Source: Cyclobacterium marinum DSM 745 (lineage in GTDB: Bacteria > Bacteroidota > Bacteroidia > Cytophagales > Cyclobacteriaceae). From it: a stretch of DNA of 64,000 bases. The notes below the pieces were generated by a model. That model was not told where the DNA came from. It was given only the letters and a program-made list of their open reading frames with translations, and ran no database searches. Of the stretch, positions 1-9,771 are shown piece after piece; within the stretch, counting starts at the first letter, position 1; each line of letters opens with the position of its first letter. The stretch is taken from positions 5,748,001 through 5,812,000 of the forward strand of contig NC_015914.1 of the NCBI RefSeq assembly GCF_000222485.1, in the 5' to 3' direction. The position numbers were made by a program, and so were the translations under genes.

Positions 1-297
1 CACTATGCACAATGGGTTAATGCATGTATTGCAGGTCATGGAAGTAAAGAATACAATGAGCTAAGTTCTCCTTTTTCTATTGCGGGTCCTTTGACTGAAT
101 CCGTACTTATGGGCAATTTGGCCATAAAGAGTTATGACTTGAGAACACCTAAAGCCGATGGTAAGGGCTTTGATTATCCTGGTAGAGGCATTAAACTATT
201 GTGGGATGGTGAAAACATGAAGGTTACCAATTTTGAACCTGCCAATCAGTTTGTATCGAAAGAATACAGAGAAGGTTTTGAACTTCCAAAAATATAA
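1..297 (+). CDS. Gfo/Idh/MocA family oxidoreductase, C-terminal fragment (5' end outside window)
   Basis: The frame is open from base 1 to a TAA at 295-297, giving 98 residues that are the end of a larger protein. It contains W-V-N-A-C-I-A-G-H, then PLTESVLMGNLA and a short tail with W-D-G-E-N. This matches the C-terminal end of the long, often Tat-exported Bacteroidota Gfo/Idh/MocA oxidoreductases, where a P-L-T-E-x-V-L-x-G-N-x-A helix follows the residues closing the sugar pocket. The family uses NAD(P) to oxidise or reduce sugars and sugar derivatives. The dinucleotide-binding half is outside the window, so the substrate cannot be judged. A strong terminator follows. Confidence 0.75.
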   Translation, partial: HYAQWVNACIAGHGSKEYNELSSPFSIAGPLTESVLMGNLAIKSYDLRTPKADGKGFDYPGRGIKLLWDGENMKVTNFEPANQFVSKEYREGFELPKI

Positions 298-386
298 ACC
301 TAATCTTTATTGGATATAGCACTTAAGCATTTAAAATGAACACTAGTGCTTAGTGGTGGTATTTCAAATAGAATTAAATTGTTTTT

Positions 387-414
387 GCCCCGGAATTCCG
401 CTTCCGGGGCTTTT
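387..414 (+). terminator. Rho-independent terminator
   Basis: A perfect 9-bp GC-rich stem (GCCCCGGAA at 387-395 with TTCCGGGGC at 402-410), a 6-base loop and a following TTTT make an intrinsic terminator. It lies about 90 bases after the stop of the partial oxidoreductase and ends that transcript. The rest of 298-593 is AT-rich with no supportable gene. Confidence 0.85.
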
Positions 415-593
415 CTATTTTAATCATTTCAACAACATTAATAACCCTATAATGAGGTTACTAATAGATTTAATCAAAAAAAATTTGATTATTTATCACG
501 ATGATTTTTCTCGAAGCTACCCATTTCATTATTTTTTAAGAAAGAATTTACCCATCTTTTAAATTTGAATCCCTTCTATATTAAAACGATTTT

Positions 594-3119
594 TCACTCC
601 ATATTCATCTCCGGATTGGCCTTAGGTATAGTAAAATAAAATTTAGCCCCTTCACCTTTTACCGAATTTACCCAAACTTCTCCTCCCAAGTTGTCTATGA
701 TTTTCTTTACAATGGCCAATCCCATCCCGGTGCCCTCATATTTACCTTTTCCATGAAGACGTTTAAAAATAGTGAAAATTCTTTCGTGGTGGATTGGATC
801 TATTCCAATTCCATTGTCTTCGACAGAAAATTGCCAAAACCCATCCTTTTCTTCAAAACTAATATCTATTACTGGTCCTTCATTTTCATTCTTGTACTTT
901 AAAGCATTTCCAATAAGGTTATAAAAAACCTGAAATAGTGGTGTTTTATAGGAAACAATTCGAGGAAGTTTATTGAAGTTAACGATTGCCTTGGATTCTT
1001 TAATCCTCTTTTTTTGTAGCACACAAACCTCATCAACTAACTCATTAATATCTAATATTGTCAGCTTGTCTTCATGTTTTCCTATTCTTGAAAATTCCAA
1101 TAAATCCAAAATTATTTGCCGCATTCTCATTGCCCCATCTACAGCAAACCCTATGTATTGGTGCGCTTTTTCATCCAATTCATCATGGTATTTTCTCTCC
1201 AACAATCCCATAAAATTGCTCACCATTCTCAGAGGTTCTTGTAAGTCATGAGAAGCTACATAGGCAAATTGTTCAAGTTCTTTATTTGACCTTTCCAGCT
1301 CAATCGCATGCTGAGCCATTTGGTCATTCATAGCTTGAAGGGATTCTTCATACTCTTTTCTATAGGTAATATCAGTTATGGCACCTACCACCCGAGTAAC
1401 TTTATTGCTTTTATTTCTTATAAAAATAGCCCTGTCAATTACAAAGGCATAATGTCCTTCTTTACATAGTAAACGATATTCTTCGAACCAATTGGTAAGA
1501 ACATCACTATTAATAAATTCTTTAAATTTCACTCTAATTCTTTCCCTATCATCTGGATGAATCAATTCTTGTAAGGCTACTATATCCGGAGAGCTATCCT
1601 TCAAATCGTATCCAAAGAGTGTGTGAAATCCCACCCCTCGAAAAACTTCATTGTTTTCAATATCATAATCCCAAATAGCATCATTGGTGGCTTCAGCTAT
1701 TTTCTCAAACCGCTCATTAGAAAGTTGAATTTTTTCTGATATTAATTTTTCTTGGGTTATATCTTTAATAAAAACACTAATGCCATCTTCAGAAGGGTAA
1801 CCATTTATATTCAACCATATTTTTCTTCGATCGGAAAACATCTCAAAATGAACATTGACCTGATTTTGTAAAGCGTAAAATAGCTGTTTTTGAACTATGG
1901 AATTTTTTATACGTGGAATCACTTCCCAAATCACATTATTGAGTGCTCGTTCTTTACTTATGCCGATAATTTCTTCTGAACGCTGATTCCAATAGAGGAT
2001 TTTAAAATCATTATCCAAAGCAAAGAATGCCTCTCCTATACTCTCCAAAATGGCATTCTTTTCTTTAAAGGATTGCAAAAGGGCCTTTTGGCTATTGGTT
2101 CGCTGTATCGCTGAAGATAAGTTGGAAGAAATGGTTTGTAAAAATGAGATCTCACTCTCGCTCCAATTTCGTTCTGTATGACAGGTTTTGAAACTTAAAA
2201 ATCCATGAAATTGGTTTTTAATTGTGATTGGAATTGAAATATTAGAATAAACCCCTAACCTTTCAAAATTCTCTTTCAATTTACAATGGGGTAGTTCACT
2301 TGTATTTACGATAAACAATTCTCCTCTTCTCAAGACATCCATTATCTCAGGAAAATCATCTACAGCTAACTTTTGGACAGTATCATTTTCTGTAAAATTA
2401 ATATCCTCCCCTAGCCTCCATTCAATCATCTTAGTAACATACTCTTCCCCATCATCTCCAACTTCATTTTTTTGAAAGTAATTAATTTTATCAATTTCAA
2501 CTGCTTCACTCGTAAGTTGAAAAACCTTCTCTATGGCATCCTTCCAATCTTCAACTAACAGAAATTTTTCAATTACTCTAGAAATTATTTCGAGAAGTTG
2601 ATTGTTTTTCGCTAATTCAATTTCGCTTATCTTTTGATTGTGGATGTCCTGAAGTGATCCGGAAATACGAACACATTTACCATTGCTAAATTCAGGCTTA
2701 CCAATACTTCTTATCCAAGTTTCACTTCCATTCAAATGCTTTAATAGAATCTGATAATCCCAAGACTTTCCCTTACTTACTGCCTGCTTAAGTGCATTTT
2801 CGATTGTATCCTTTGTGTTTATATCATAAAATGCCGAAATTTCTTCTAGGGAAGGAGAACTATCTTGAGGAAGACCGTAAATTTCCTTGGACGTGGAGGA
2901 TAAAAAAAGTTCATTATTTACCAAGTCAATCTCCCAACTACCCATTCTTGAGAGTTTAGAAGCATTGTCAAGTAAGGTTTGTAAAGATACTAATTCCGTA
3001 ATGTCATGGCCAAAAATAAATACCAAACCTTCTTCTCCAAACTTATCGGAAGTATTCCAAGAAATCCATCTGTGTTGACCTGATTTGGTTTGGTATCTAT
3101 TAATTAGGTTTTTTACTTC
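594..3119 (-). CDS. Multi-PAS/GAF sensor histidine kinase, C-terminal (kinase) part, frameshifted from 3100-8244
   Basis: This is the kinase half of a giant cytosolic sensor. In order, numbered from the TTG at 3026, it has the end of a PAS/PAC domain, a PAS (~15-135), a GAF (~145-310), two PAS domains (~320-430 and ~437-560), a HisKA dimerisation domain with phospho-acceptor His593 in ASHDLQEPLR, and a HATPase domain. The ATPase has an N box (N707), a G1 box DNGIGID and a G2 box GTGMGL. No membrane segment or receiver domain is visible. There is no good start: the first possible codon is a TTG at 3026, inside a PAC motif. Upstream of it the same frame reads on naturally (EVKNLINRYQTK, then RWISWN) up to a run of nine G. 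With eight G it would join the 1714-residue frame to give one protein of about 2549 residues. It is therefore probably not an independent gene. Confidence 0.85.
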   Translation of the reverse strand, partial: EVKNLINRYQTKSGQHRWISWNTSDKFGEEGLVFIFGHDITELVSLQTLLDNASKLSRMGSWEIDLVNNELFLSSTSKEIYGLPQDSSPSLEEISAFYDINTKDTIENALKQAVSKGKSWDYQILLKHLNGSETWIRSIGKPEFSNGKCVRISGSLQDIHNQKISEIELAKNNQLLEIISRVIEKFLLVEDWKDAIEKVFQLTSEAVEIDKINYFQKNEVGDDGEEYVTKMIEWRLGEDINFTENDTVQKLAVDDFPEIMDVLRRGELFIVNTSELPHCKLKENFERLGVYSNISIPITIKNQFHGFLSFKTCHTERNWSESEISFLQTISSNLSSAIQRTNSQKALLQSFKEKNAILESIGEAFFALDNDFKILYWNQRSEEIIGISKERALNNVIWEVIPRIKNSIVQKQLFYALQNQVNVHFEMFSDRRKIWLNINGYPSEDGISVFIKDITQEKLISEKIQLSNERFEKIAEATNDAIWDYDIENNEVFRGVGFHTLFGYDLKDSSPDIVALQELIHPDDRERIRVKFKEFINSDVLTNWFEEYRLLCKEGHYAFVIDRAIFIRNKSNKVTRVVGAITDITYRKEYEESLQAMNDQMAQHAIELERSNKELEQFAYVASHDLQEPLRMVSNFMGLLERKYHDELDEKAHQYIGFAVDGAMRMRQIILDLLEFSRIGKHEDKLTILDINELVDEVCVLQKKRIKESKAIVNFNKLPRIVSYKTPLFQVFYNLIGNALKYKNENEGPVIDISFEEKDGFWQFSVEDNGIGIDPIHHERIFTIFKRLHGKGKYEGTGMGLAIVKKIIDNLGGEVWVNSVKGEGAKFYFTIPKANPEMNME

Positions 3120-6100
3120 CCCCCCCCTTTTCTAAAGAAAACTTCCTTATTGATAAACTTTTATCCTCAGGATGAATAAAGTCCTCAAACTTTTTGTTTA
3201 AAACCTCCTCTTCTCTATATCCAAATACCTTAAAAAATGAGGGGTTAACTTTTACAAAATATCCACTTGTATCAATTACAGTCAACACTTCAGGAGCGCT
3301 TTCAAAAAGAAGCCTCATTTCTTCTTCCTGCTGTTTCCGTTTAATTTCTCCTCCTAATAAGACGCCAATTGGTTCAAAAAACTGTTGGCAATCCTTAGGC
3401 AATGTAACTATGTCATTGACATATAATAGCAACACCCCAACCTGAATGTTATTTTGAAACAATGGTATTCCTATAACTTCCTTAATAAATTGGTGGATAT
3501 CAGGATTTATCCCTGCAAATTTGGGCTCCATTTCCAGTTGATTAAACTTTAAAAATGAACCAGAGTTTAAAGCTTGATTCGCTAAACCTTTATTTATCTT
3601 CTTTATATCATTCAAATTCGGGTTTTTAATAGTCCAATAATCCTCTAGTAAATTTATTCCAACCTCCTTTCTATTTAATAGCCAAATTTCACAAACCGAA
3701 AAATCAGAGATTGAAGCAACATATTTTAATACTTCTTTTAAGATAACTTTTAATGGCAAGTCCTCTTTAAAGTAATTAACAATCTGGTGCTGCGCTTCTT
3801 TTCGGAAAAAATCCTCTTTTTCATCAGTTTTATCCCTTAAGACACCAATCATCCTTAATGGTTTTCCTAGGTAGTCCCTAATCATATAACTGATTTCTTC
3901 TATATGGAGAAATTTACCGGACTTATGCCGAAATCTATATTCCTTATGCCATCTATTATTTTTAGAATCAAAAACAAAATCATCCCATACTTTGTCAGTT
4001 TCTATGGAATCTGCTGGATGCATAAAAGAAGTCCATTCAGAAATTTTATTGATCTCCTCACCTTTTTGGTAGCCAAAAATCCTATAAAAACCCTCTCCCC
4101 AGTGAAATTCATCTTTATTATAATCCCAATCAAATATGGCGTCGTTGGTAATCATATTGACATAGGTAAAGCGTTCATTACTTTGATGTAGGTTTTCAAA
4201 GAACTCAAATTTTGTAATCAATACTGGAAGAATTCGCTGACTTCTTTGAACAGCATAATATTCCCACCCACTTGGCTTACTTGAATATTCAAAAAAGTTA
4301 ATTAAAACTGCATCTAACCTCTCACTTGAGTTCTTAATTGGTAATAACCAGCAAGATCGAATCTTCTTTTCTTTAGAAAATTCTAATAGGCCTTCCCACT
4401 TAGGATCCTTTTCAAGATCTGCTATAAAAATTTCCTTATTAAAATAATCTGAGATATTATCCAAACTAACTTTATCATTCAAATAAAATTCAAATTCATC
4501 AACACTAACTTTTTCTAAATCTAAAAAAGAAGGTGTAGCCAAATTCAATAAACGGTTGTCTGAAACCTTCAAAATTGCCATTTTCATGGAGGGAAAAAGG
4601 CTTTCTAAATTGGTAAGGAAGCTGTAAAGTAAATCGGAAAGGTTAGCCTCCTTATCCATACTTGTCTCCATCAGGTCTTTTTCAATGGTTTCAAGTTCAC
4701 CATAAAAATGTTCCAAAGTAATGTCTCTAATAGCACCGACCACCCTATAAGCTTTTCCATTTTGATCTCTTAGAATAACTGCTTTCTCTTTTACATATGC
4801 CCATTCTCCATTCTCTTTAATAAGGCGATATGCTGTTTCTAATTGATTGTCTAAGCTGTTAAATATAATTTGCCTCACTTTTTCCCTGTATGAGTCGAGA
4901 TCATCAGGATGGATGCTATTGGAAAAAACTTCGTAATTATTTGATAGAGATTGAATTTTGACACCAAAGTTTAAAGCAAACCCTTCCCCTAAAAACATAT
5001 CACCAGTACTGGGATCAAAATCCCATATACTTCCGGAGTCTGTTTGCATAACCAATTCAAAGCGCTCATTACTCTTTTTAAGTTCTTCTTCAAAAGCAAT
5101 TCGTTCGGAAATATCTATTCCATTGCATTGAATTTCTTGGGGTTTTCCATCAACCCCAAGTATACCAACAAAGTCCCATATTGTGGTATAAGTACCTTTT
5201 TTAGGGTTTAATTTGTGAAGTTCTACTTTGTGTGCTTTTTCAGGTTCTTGTATGCATTTATTAATAATTTGCTTTAATTTGATTTTTTCTTCATCCGGGA
5301 CAGTATTGATAACATTAATTTTTTCATTGTCAGAAAAGAGCCAATTGAAAGTCTCAATGTATTTGGTATTAGCAAAGCTAATGTAACCTTCAAGATCAAT
5401 CCGGATGACAAATGTGGTTTGGGAGTCAAGAAAGCTTTTATACCTGGATTCACTAGTAATTAGTTTTCCTTGAGCCTCTATTAATTTACTAATATCCATG
5501 CTATTCACAACAACCCCTCCAAGACTAGGGTCATCCGATAAATCTGTAGCTACTGTTAGTAGCCAGCAGTAAGAGCCATCCTTACGTTTGTATCGGTAAG
5601 GGTGGCCTTTGGTTCTTTGCCTTAGAGGAAGGTTACTAAACTCTTTTATAACTCGATCTCTGTCTTCCGGGTGAAAATAATTGACAGGATAATCGCCGAT
5701 TAGTTCCTCTTCCTTGTACCCTAAAATTTGGGGATAATTTGGACTTACGTACAAATACTCTCCTGTCCGGGAGATAATAGCTGTCAAGTCAGAGCCTTCT
5801 TTAACCAGAGACCGGAATCTTTTTTCCCTTTTCTCCATTTGGTTATTTAGCTTTACTTTCTCAGTTATATCCCTGAAGTTATCAACCAATCCATTAATGT
5901 CAGGATCATCTAAAAAATTTGTAATCGTAGATTCTACCCATCTCCATGTACCATCTTTATGTTTCGTTCTTATTATTCCCCCTTCAATTGGTAGCCCAGG
6001 TGAAGCCAAAGCCCTTTGTATTTTTGCCAAAGACAGTGTCATATCTTCCGGATGAATGGATTCATTCAATTGCAATCCATACGCCTCTTCCTCACTGTAA

Positions 6101-8244
6101 CCGAGGACTTGTGTAATTGAAGGTGAAACATACTTCTGGACACCTTCAGCATCAAAAATAACAATGGCATCTCTACCATTTTCTACAAGCGCTTTAAATC
6201 TCTTCTCATTTTTTTTAAGGGCTATTTCTGCTTCTTTCCTTTTGGTAATATCTACCATTAGGCCCCTGTACATTAACCCATTGTTTTCATCAACAATTAC
6301 TTTAATCATATCACTGACCCATACAATCGAACCGTTATTTTTTATAAACCGATATTCGATTGTGAAGTCATTATTAGTTTTGGAGTTTTCCGAAATTATG
6401 TTAAGAACTTTTTCTTTATCATCACTATAAATATGATTCACCCAAAAGTCCGAATCCTCACACCATTCTTCCGGCCTATAACCTAAAATATCTTTTACTT
6501 GGGGACTCACATAACAAAGTTTAAAACTATTCGCATGAGACTCCCAAAATACTCCGGGAATTGTTTGAATAAGCGTTCCTATTCTTTCATTCGATATCCG
6601 TAATGCTTCTTGGCTACTTAACTGGTCTAAATAAGCACCTAAATGATACATTAGGTTATCAATTAGCCTGGATTCATTTTTTAAATTGCTAGATCTATTT
6701 TCACCAAAGGTGTTTTTGGGAAGTACTAATTCAAGTTCCAAAGAGTTACCATCGTGTAAGATATATTCAGATTTTAATATATATTTTGAAGGTTGATATC
6801 CTGAACTTAAATACACTTTGTCTTGAAACGTGATCTTTGCATGAGTTTCCTCAGGGGTTGGCCAAGCCAAAGGAAAAATATTGCTTGCATTTTGAAACAA
6901 TGAATCAATTTGATCCCAAGAATAGTCTAGTCTACTAATATTGAATATACATTCTTGTTCTTTAATTTTATTTTGTAAAAAAAACAAAGTCTCACCTAAC
7001 TTTTCTTCTATTTTCTTCCTTTTGGTAACATCCATGATGATGGAATCCCACACAATACTACCATCTTCTAATTTGTGAGGAGTACCTGCACCTTTATGCC
7101 AGCGCAAGGAACCGTCTGAATGTAGATACCTGTACTCTTTTAACCAATAGGTTAAACTTTCAGCGGATTTATCTATAGACTCGCTAAGGCTTTTCACATC
7201 ATCCTGAAATACACTGTCCCAAACCAAATTGCTATTTTCCATAACTTGAGCAGGAGAAAATCCGAAAATTTGATTGGCACCATTACTTACCCATTCAAAG
7301 CGATTTTTACCTGATGGTAGCTTTTTATATCGGTAAACTACTCCTGGAATATTATCAGACACTGTCTGAAACTGAATCTCATTAATCTTCCTATTCGTAA
7401 TATCCGCATGGGTACCTGACATTTGTAATGGTTTGCCGGTAGGTGACCACTTGGTCACCCTTCCTTTATCATTGACCCAAACCTCATGGCCATCCTTATG
7501 AATCAGCCGGCATTCTATGTCATAAAAATCCAACTCCCTATTGAAACAAGCTTTTAAAACGCTGTCAGAATTCCCTCTATCTTCAGGGTGTAAAATTTTA
7601 TACCAGTCATCCATTGTAAATGGTGACAACTCCTCAAGCTCATACCCTATCATAGATGCAAATCGGTGATTAATAGAGACAATATTCTTTTCCATATCCC
7701 ACTCCCAAGCACCTAATTGGGTTGCCTCTAATATATTATTCAACCTATCTGATTCACTTTTTAGCTTTTCTTTTGTTATTGCTAATTCACTATTACTTTG
7801 CTCTATCTCAAATAATTTGGTTGTTTGTGTCGCTAAAAGTTTAAGCGCTTTAATTTTCTTCTCATCCAATTCCCTTGGCTCAAAATCAATGACACACAAC
7901 ATGCCCCAAATTTCACCTGATGAGGTTTTTAGTGGTACTCCTGCATAGAAATACATTTCCGGAAAAGAAATTTGTGAAAGTTCCGGATCTTTTTTGCAAT
8001 CATTCACTACATGCACCTCTTCAGAGAAATGGCTAACTAATTCCATTAAGCCTATTTCTTCTAGAGACTTAGAGTCATCTAATCCAATACAAGAAACTAT
8101 AGCGGTATTACCTTTATTAATTTTAAATAGAAAACTAACAGGAGCACCGGTCAAAATCCCAGCTAAATCAGTTATTGAATCCAATTCATTTGTGATTCCA
8201 TTATCAACTATTCCACGATCTTCATCTGTCCTTTTTTCTTCCAT
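3100..8244 (-). CDS. Giant multi-PAS/GAF sensory protein, N-terminal part of a histidine kinase, frameshifted at its 3' end
   Basis: The frame encodes 1714 residues of stacked sensory domains with no kinase domain. It has a GAF (~20-150), PAS/PAC domains near 168-290, 292-412, 552-676, 680-800, 808-925, 932-1055 and 1060-1185, a GAF-like domain (~1190-1350), a PAS (~1365-1490), another GAF (~1500-1650), and a PAS from ~1660 that is cut short. Repeated PAC signatures of the type DITxRK mark the units. No signal peptide or membrane helix is seen, so the ligands are presumably cytoplasmic. The last residues (SLEKGGGSKKPN) are an abnormal PAS ending caused by a nine-G run at 3119-3127. The kinase half follows in another frame. 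Together they carry about 12 PAS and 4 GAF domains. The ATG at 8244 gives a natural N-terminus. Confidence 0.85.
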   Translation of the reverse strand: MEEKRTDEDRGIVDNGITNELDSITDLAGILTGAPVSFLFKINKGNTAIVSCIGLDDSKSLEEIGLMELVSHFSEEVHVVNDCKKDPELSQISFPEMYFYAGVPLKTSSGEIWGMLCVIDFEPRELDEKKIKALKLLATQTTKLFEIEQSNSELAITKEKLKSESDRLNNILEATQLGAWEWDMEKNIVSINHRFASMIGYELEELSPFTMDDWYKILHPEDRGNSDSVLKACFNRELDFYDIECRLIHKDGHEVWVNDKGRVTKWSPTGKPLQMSGTHADITNRKINEIQFQTVSDNIPGVVYRYKKLPSGKNRFEWVSNGANQIFGFSPAQVMENSNLVWDSVFQDDVKSLSESIDKSAESLTYWLKEYRYLHSDGSLRWHKGAGTPHKLEDGSIVWDSIIMDVTKRKKIEEKLGETLFFLQNKIKEQECIFNISRLDYSWDQIDSLFQNASNIFPLAWPTPEETHAKITFQDKVYLSSGYQPSKYILKSEYILHDGNSLELELVLPKNTFGENRSSNLKNESRLIDNLMYHLGAYLDQLSSQEALRISNERIGTLIQTIPGVFWESHANSFKLCYVSPQVKDILGYRPEEWCEDSDFWVNHIYSDDKEKVLNIISENSKTNNDFTIEYRFIKNNGSIVWVSDMIKVIVDENNGLMYRGLMVDITKRKEAEIALKKNEKRFKALVENGRDAIVIFDAEGVQKYVSPSITQVLGYSEEEAYGLQLNESIHPEDMTLSLAKIQRALASPGLPIEGGIIRTKHKDGTWRWVESTITNFLDDPDINGLVDNFRDITEKVKLNNQMEKREKRFRSLVKEGSDLTAIISRTGEYLYVSPNYPQILGYKEEELIGDYPVNYFHPEDRDRVIKEFSNLPLRQRTKGHPYRYKRKDGSYCWLLTVATDLSDDPSLGGVVVNSMDISKLIEAQGKLITSESRYKSFLDSQTTFVIRIDLEGYISFANTKYIETFNWLFSDNEKINVINTVPDEEKIKLKQIINKCIQEPEKAHKVELHKLNPKKGTYTTIWDFVGILGVDGKPQEIQCNGIDISERIAFEEELKKSNERFELVMQTDSGSIWDFDPSTGDMFLGEGFALNFGVKIQSLSNNYEVFSNSIHPDDLDSYREKVRQIIFNSLDNQLETAYRLIKENGEWAYVKEKAVILRDQNGKAYRVVGAIRDITLEHFYGELETIEKDLMETSMDKEANLSDLLYSFLTNLESLFPSMKMAILKVSDNRLLNLATPSFLDLEKVSVDEFEFYLNDKVSLDNISDYFNKEIFIADLEKDPKWEGLLEFSKEKKIRSCWLLPIKNSSERLDAVLINFFEYSSKPSGWEYYAVQRSQRILPVLITKFEFFENLHQSNERFTYVNMITNDAIFDWDYNKDEFHWGEGFYRIFGYQKGEEINKISEWTSFMHPADSIETDKVWDDFVFDSKNNRWHKEYRFRHKSGKFLHIEEISYMIRDYLGKPLRMIGVLRDKTDEKEDFFRKEAQHQIVNYFKEDLPLKVILKEVLKYVASISDFSVCEIWLLNRKEVGINLLEDYWTIKNPNLNDIKKINKGLANQALNSGSFLKFNQLEMEPKFAGINPDIHQFIKEVIGIPLFQNNIQVGVLLLYVNDIVTLPKDCQQFFEPIGVLLGGEIKRKQQEEEMRLLFESAPEVLTVIDTSGYFVKVNPSFFKVFGYREEEVLNKKFEDFIHPEDKSLSIRKFSLEKGGGSKKPN
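3119..3127. repeat. Homopolymer run C9 (G9 on the coding strand) at the kinase frameshift
   Basis: Nine consecutive C on the + strand lie inside a PAS coding region. In the observed state the frame ends at TAA 3100-3102. Eight, or eleven, G would fuse the upstream sensor to the downstream kinase with an uninterrupted PAS sequence. Such runs are prone to slippage both in cells (phase variation) and in sequencing. Confidence 0.9.
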
Positions 8245-8603
8245 GGTATTATAAATACTTGATCAGCCCTCTCCCAAATTCTCCAATCTATCTAAAAATA
8301 ATCAAATAAAATTAAACCTATTCTAAAAACTAAGTTTATGTTTAAAATTGGAACATTTACATTAGCGTTTCATCAATTAATTTAGGTAAGCAACGAAATA
8401 GAAAAACGATCAGATGCTCCCCAAAAAAAAACCGGAAAAGACCACTTCTTAAAGTTCAGAAATTAAAAAAATCAATATCAATAATAATAAGGTAGACAGA
8501 GTTTGATTTGGCTTTTTTAGGCAATAAATAAGTACAACTTGCCTCATTCTGGATCTCGATTCCTTCTTAAAAAATTTAACAGTAGTATAAAGGTAAATTC
8601 TAG
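8245..8603. other. Intergenic, AT-rich, no gene seen
   Basis: This is the upstream region of the giant sensor kinase, so its promoter should be here. No clear Bacteroidota -7/-33 pair could be picked out, and no coding frame of note is present on either strand. Confidence 0.5.
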
Positions 8604-8659
8604 AAAAAAATCTCTTAAAACCGAACAATTTAATTAGAAATTATTCGGTTTTAAGAGAT
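8604..8659 (-). terminator. Rho-independent terminator of the oxidoreductase pair
   Basis: The 16-bp perfect inverted repeat ATCTCTTAAAACCGAA (8610-8625) / TTCGGTTTTAAGAGAT (8644-8659) can extend by 5 bp past one mismatch. On the minus strand a run of seven T follows the stem (8604-8610). It lies about 65 bases after the stop of the oxidoreductase ending at 8725. Confidence 0.85.
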
Positions 8660-8724
8660 CTATAAACTATCCTCTGATTGAGGGGATTTACATCTACACG
8701 GTCTATTTCTAAACCATAAAATAT

Positions 8725-9756
8725 TTACAAACTTACTTTCTTATTTTCTGCTGAGGATGCATACACCCCTAAAATTAAGGCGAGTGATCTTTTGGCATCT
8801 TGCCCGGTTACCACCGGATTAGTATCTTTTCTAATGGCCTCTACCATGTCTTCAATCTGCACTTGGTGTAGCTTAAAATCTATGGCCATAGGGTCTGAAG
8901 CACCACTTCCTCCAATATCCGAACCGGGAATCAACTTATCTTCCTCACCTTTAATATTCCAAGCGATAATTTTTCCTCCTTCTAATATTATGTTTCCATT
9001 CTCACCATAAATCTCCAACCTTTCAGGATTCCCCGGGTAAAGTGAAGTACCACCGGTAATTGTTCCGAGTGCACCACTTTTGAAATTCACAATTGCCGAA
9101 GCTAGGTCCTCTCCTTCAATCTTATGAACCATGGTTCTAACTTGTCCATAAACAGTATCAGCATCTCCCATAATATCCAAAAGCAAATCAATGGTATGCA
9201 CACCCTGATTGATTAATGCTGCTCCTCCATCACCCTCTTTTGTACCTTTCCAATCACTTGAGCTATAATAGGACGGATCTCTGTACCAGTTAATAGCTGC
9301 TGTACCCATTAATAATTTCCCTATTTTCCCTGACTTCACAGCTTCTTTTAACTTTAGATAGCCCGGTTTAAGTCGATTTTGAAAGATGACTCCTAATTTC
9401 ACCCCTGCCTCTTCACAAGCTTTAATCAGTAAATCGGCTCTTTCAATACTTACCTCAATAGGTTTCTCCAACAATATATGTTTACCTGCTTTTGCTGAAG
9501 CAAGTGCAGGCTCTAGGTGGTTACCACTATGAGTGCAGATACAAACTACATCCAATTCACTAGTACTTAAAAATTTATCTATTTCAAAGTAGGCAGGAAC
9601 TTTAAACTTTTCCTCAGCCAACTTTGCTCTTTCTTCGGTTGAACTTAAAACAGCAATAAGCTCACTTTCTTCACTGGCATTGATGGCTGCCGCATGCATT
9701 CCGGCTATTGCTCCTGTTCCTATAATTCCAAACTTCAATGGCTTTTGTTTAGACAT
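8725..9756 (-). CDS. Gfo/Idh/MocA family oxidoreductase
   Basis: The product is a 343-residue NAD(P)-dependent sugar-type dehydrogenase. The N-terminus is a Rossmann fold with GTGAIAG directly after the first strand. The EKP motif (LLEKPIEV, about residue 96) is present. A GGAALINQGVHTIDLL segment near 180 supplies the conserved His/Asp region of the C-terminal alpha/beta domain. Length fits the short cytosolic branch of the family, and there is no signal peptide. It starts 15 bases after the stop of another Gfo/Idh/MocA gene on the same strand, so the two are probably co-transcribed and act on the same pathway, perhaps inositol, amino sugars or uronate derivatives. The actual substrate cannot be read from the sequence. 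Confidence 0.85.
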   Translation of the reverse strand: MSKQKPLKFGIIGTGAIAGMHAAAINASEESELIAVLSSTEERAKLAEEKFKVPAYFEIDKFLSTSELDVVCICTHSGNHLEPALASAKAGKHILLEKPIEVSIERADLLIKACEEAGVKLGVIFQNRLKPGYLKLKEAVKSGKIGKLLMGTAAINWYRDPSYYSSSDWKGTKEGDGGAALINQGVHTIDLLLDIMGDADTVYGQVRTMVHKIEGEDLASAIVNFKSGALGTITGGTSLYPGNPERLEIYGENGNIILEGGKIIAWNIKGEEDKLIPGSDIGGSGASDPMAIDFKLHQVQIEDMVEAIRKDTNPVVTGQDAKRSLALILGVYASSAENKKVSL

Positions 9757-9771
9757 TTTTAAAGTATTTAA

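Noticed and set aside
353..562. A 69-codon open frame across the terminator on the + strand
   Set aside because: It runs through a perfect intrinsic terminator stem and has low-complexity AT-rich content.
594..3026. Independent histidine kinase starting at the TTG at 3026
   Set aside because: The TTG lies in the middle of a PAC motif, and the frame continues upstream as natural PAS sequence to the poly-G run; it is treated as the second half of one gene.
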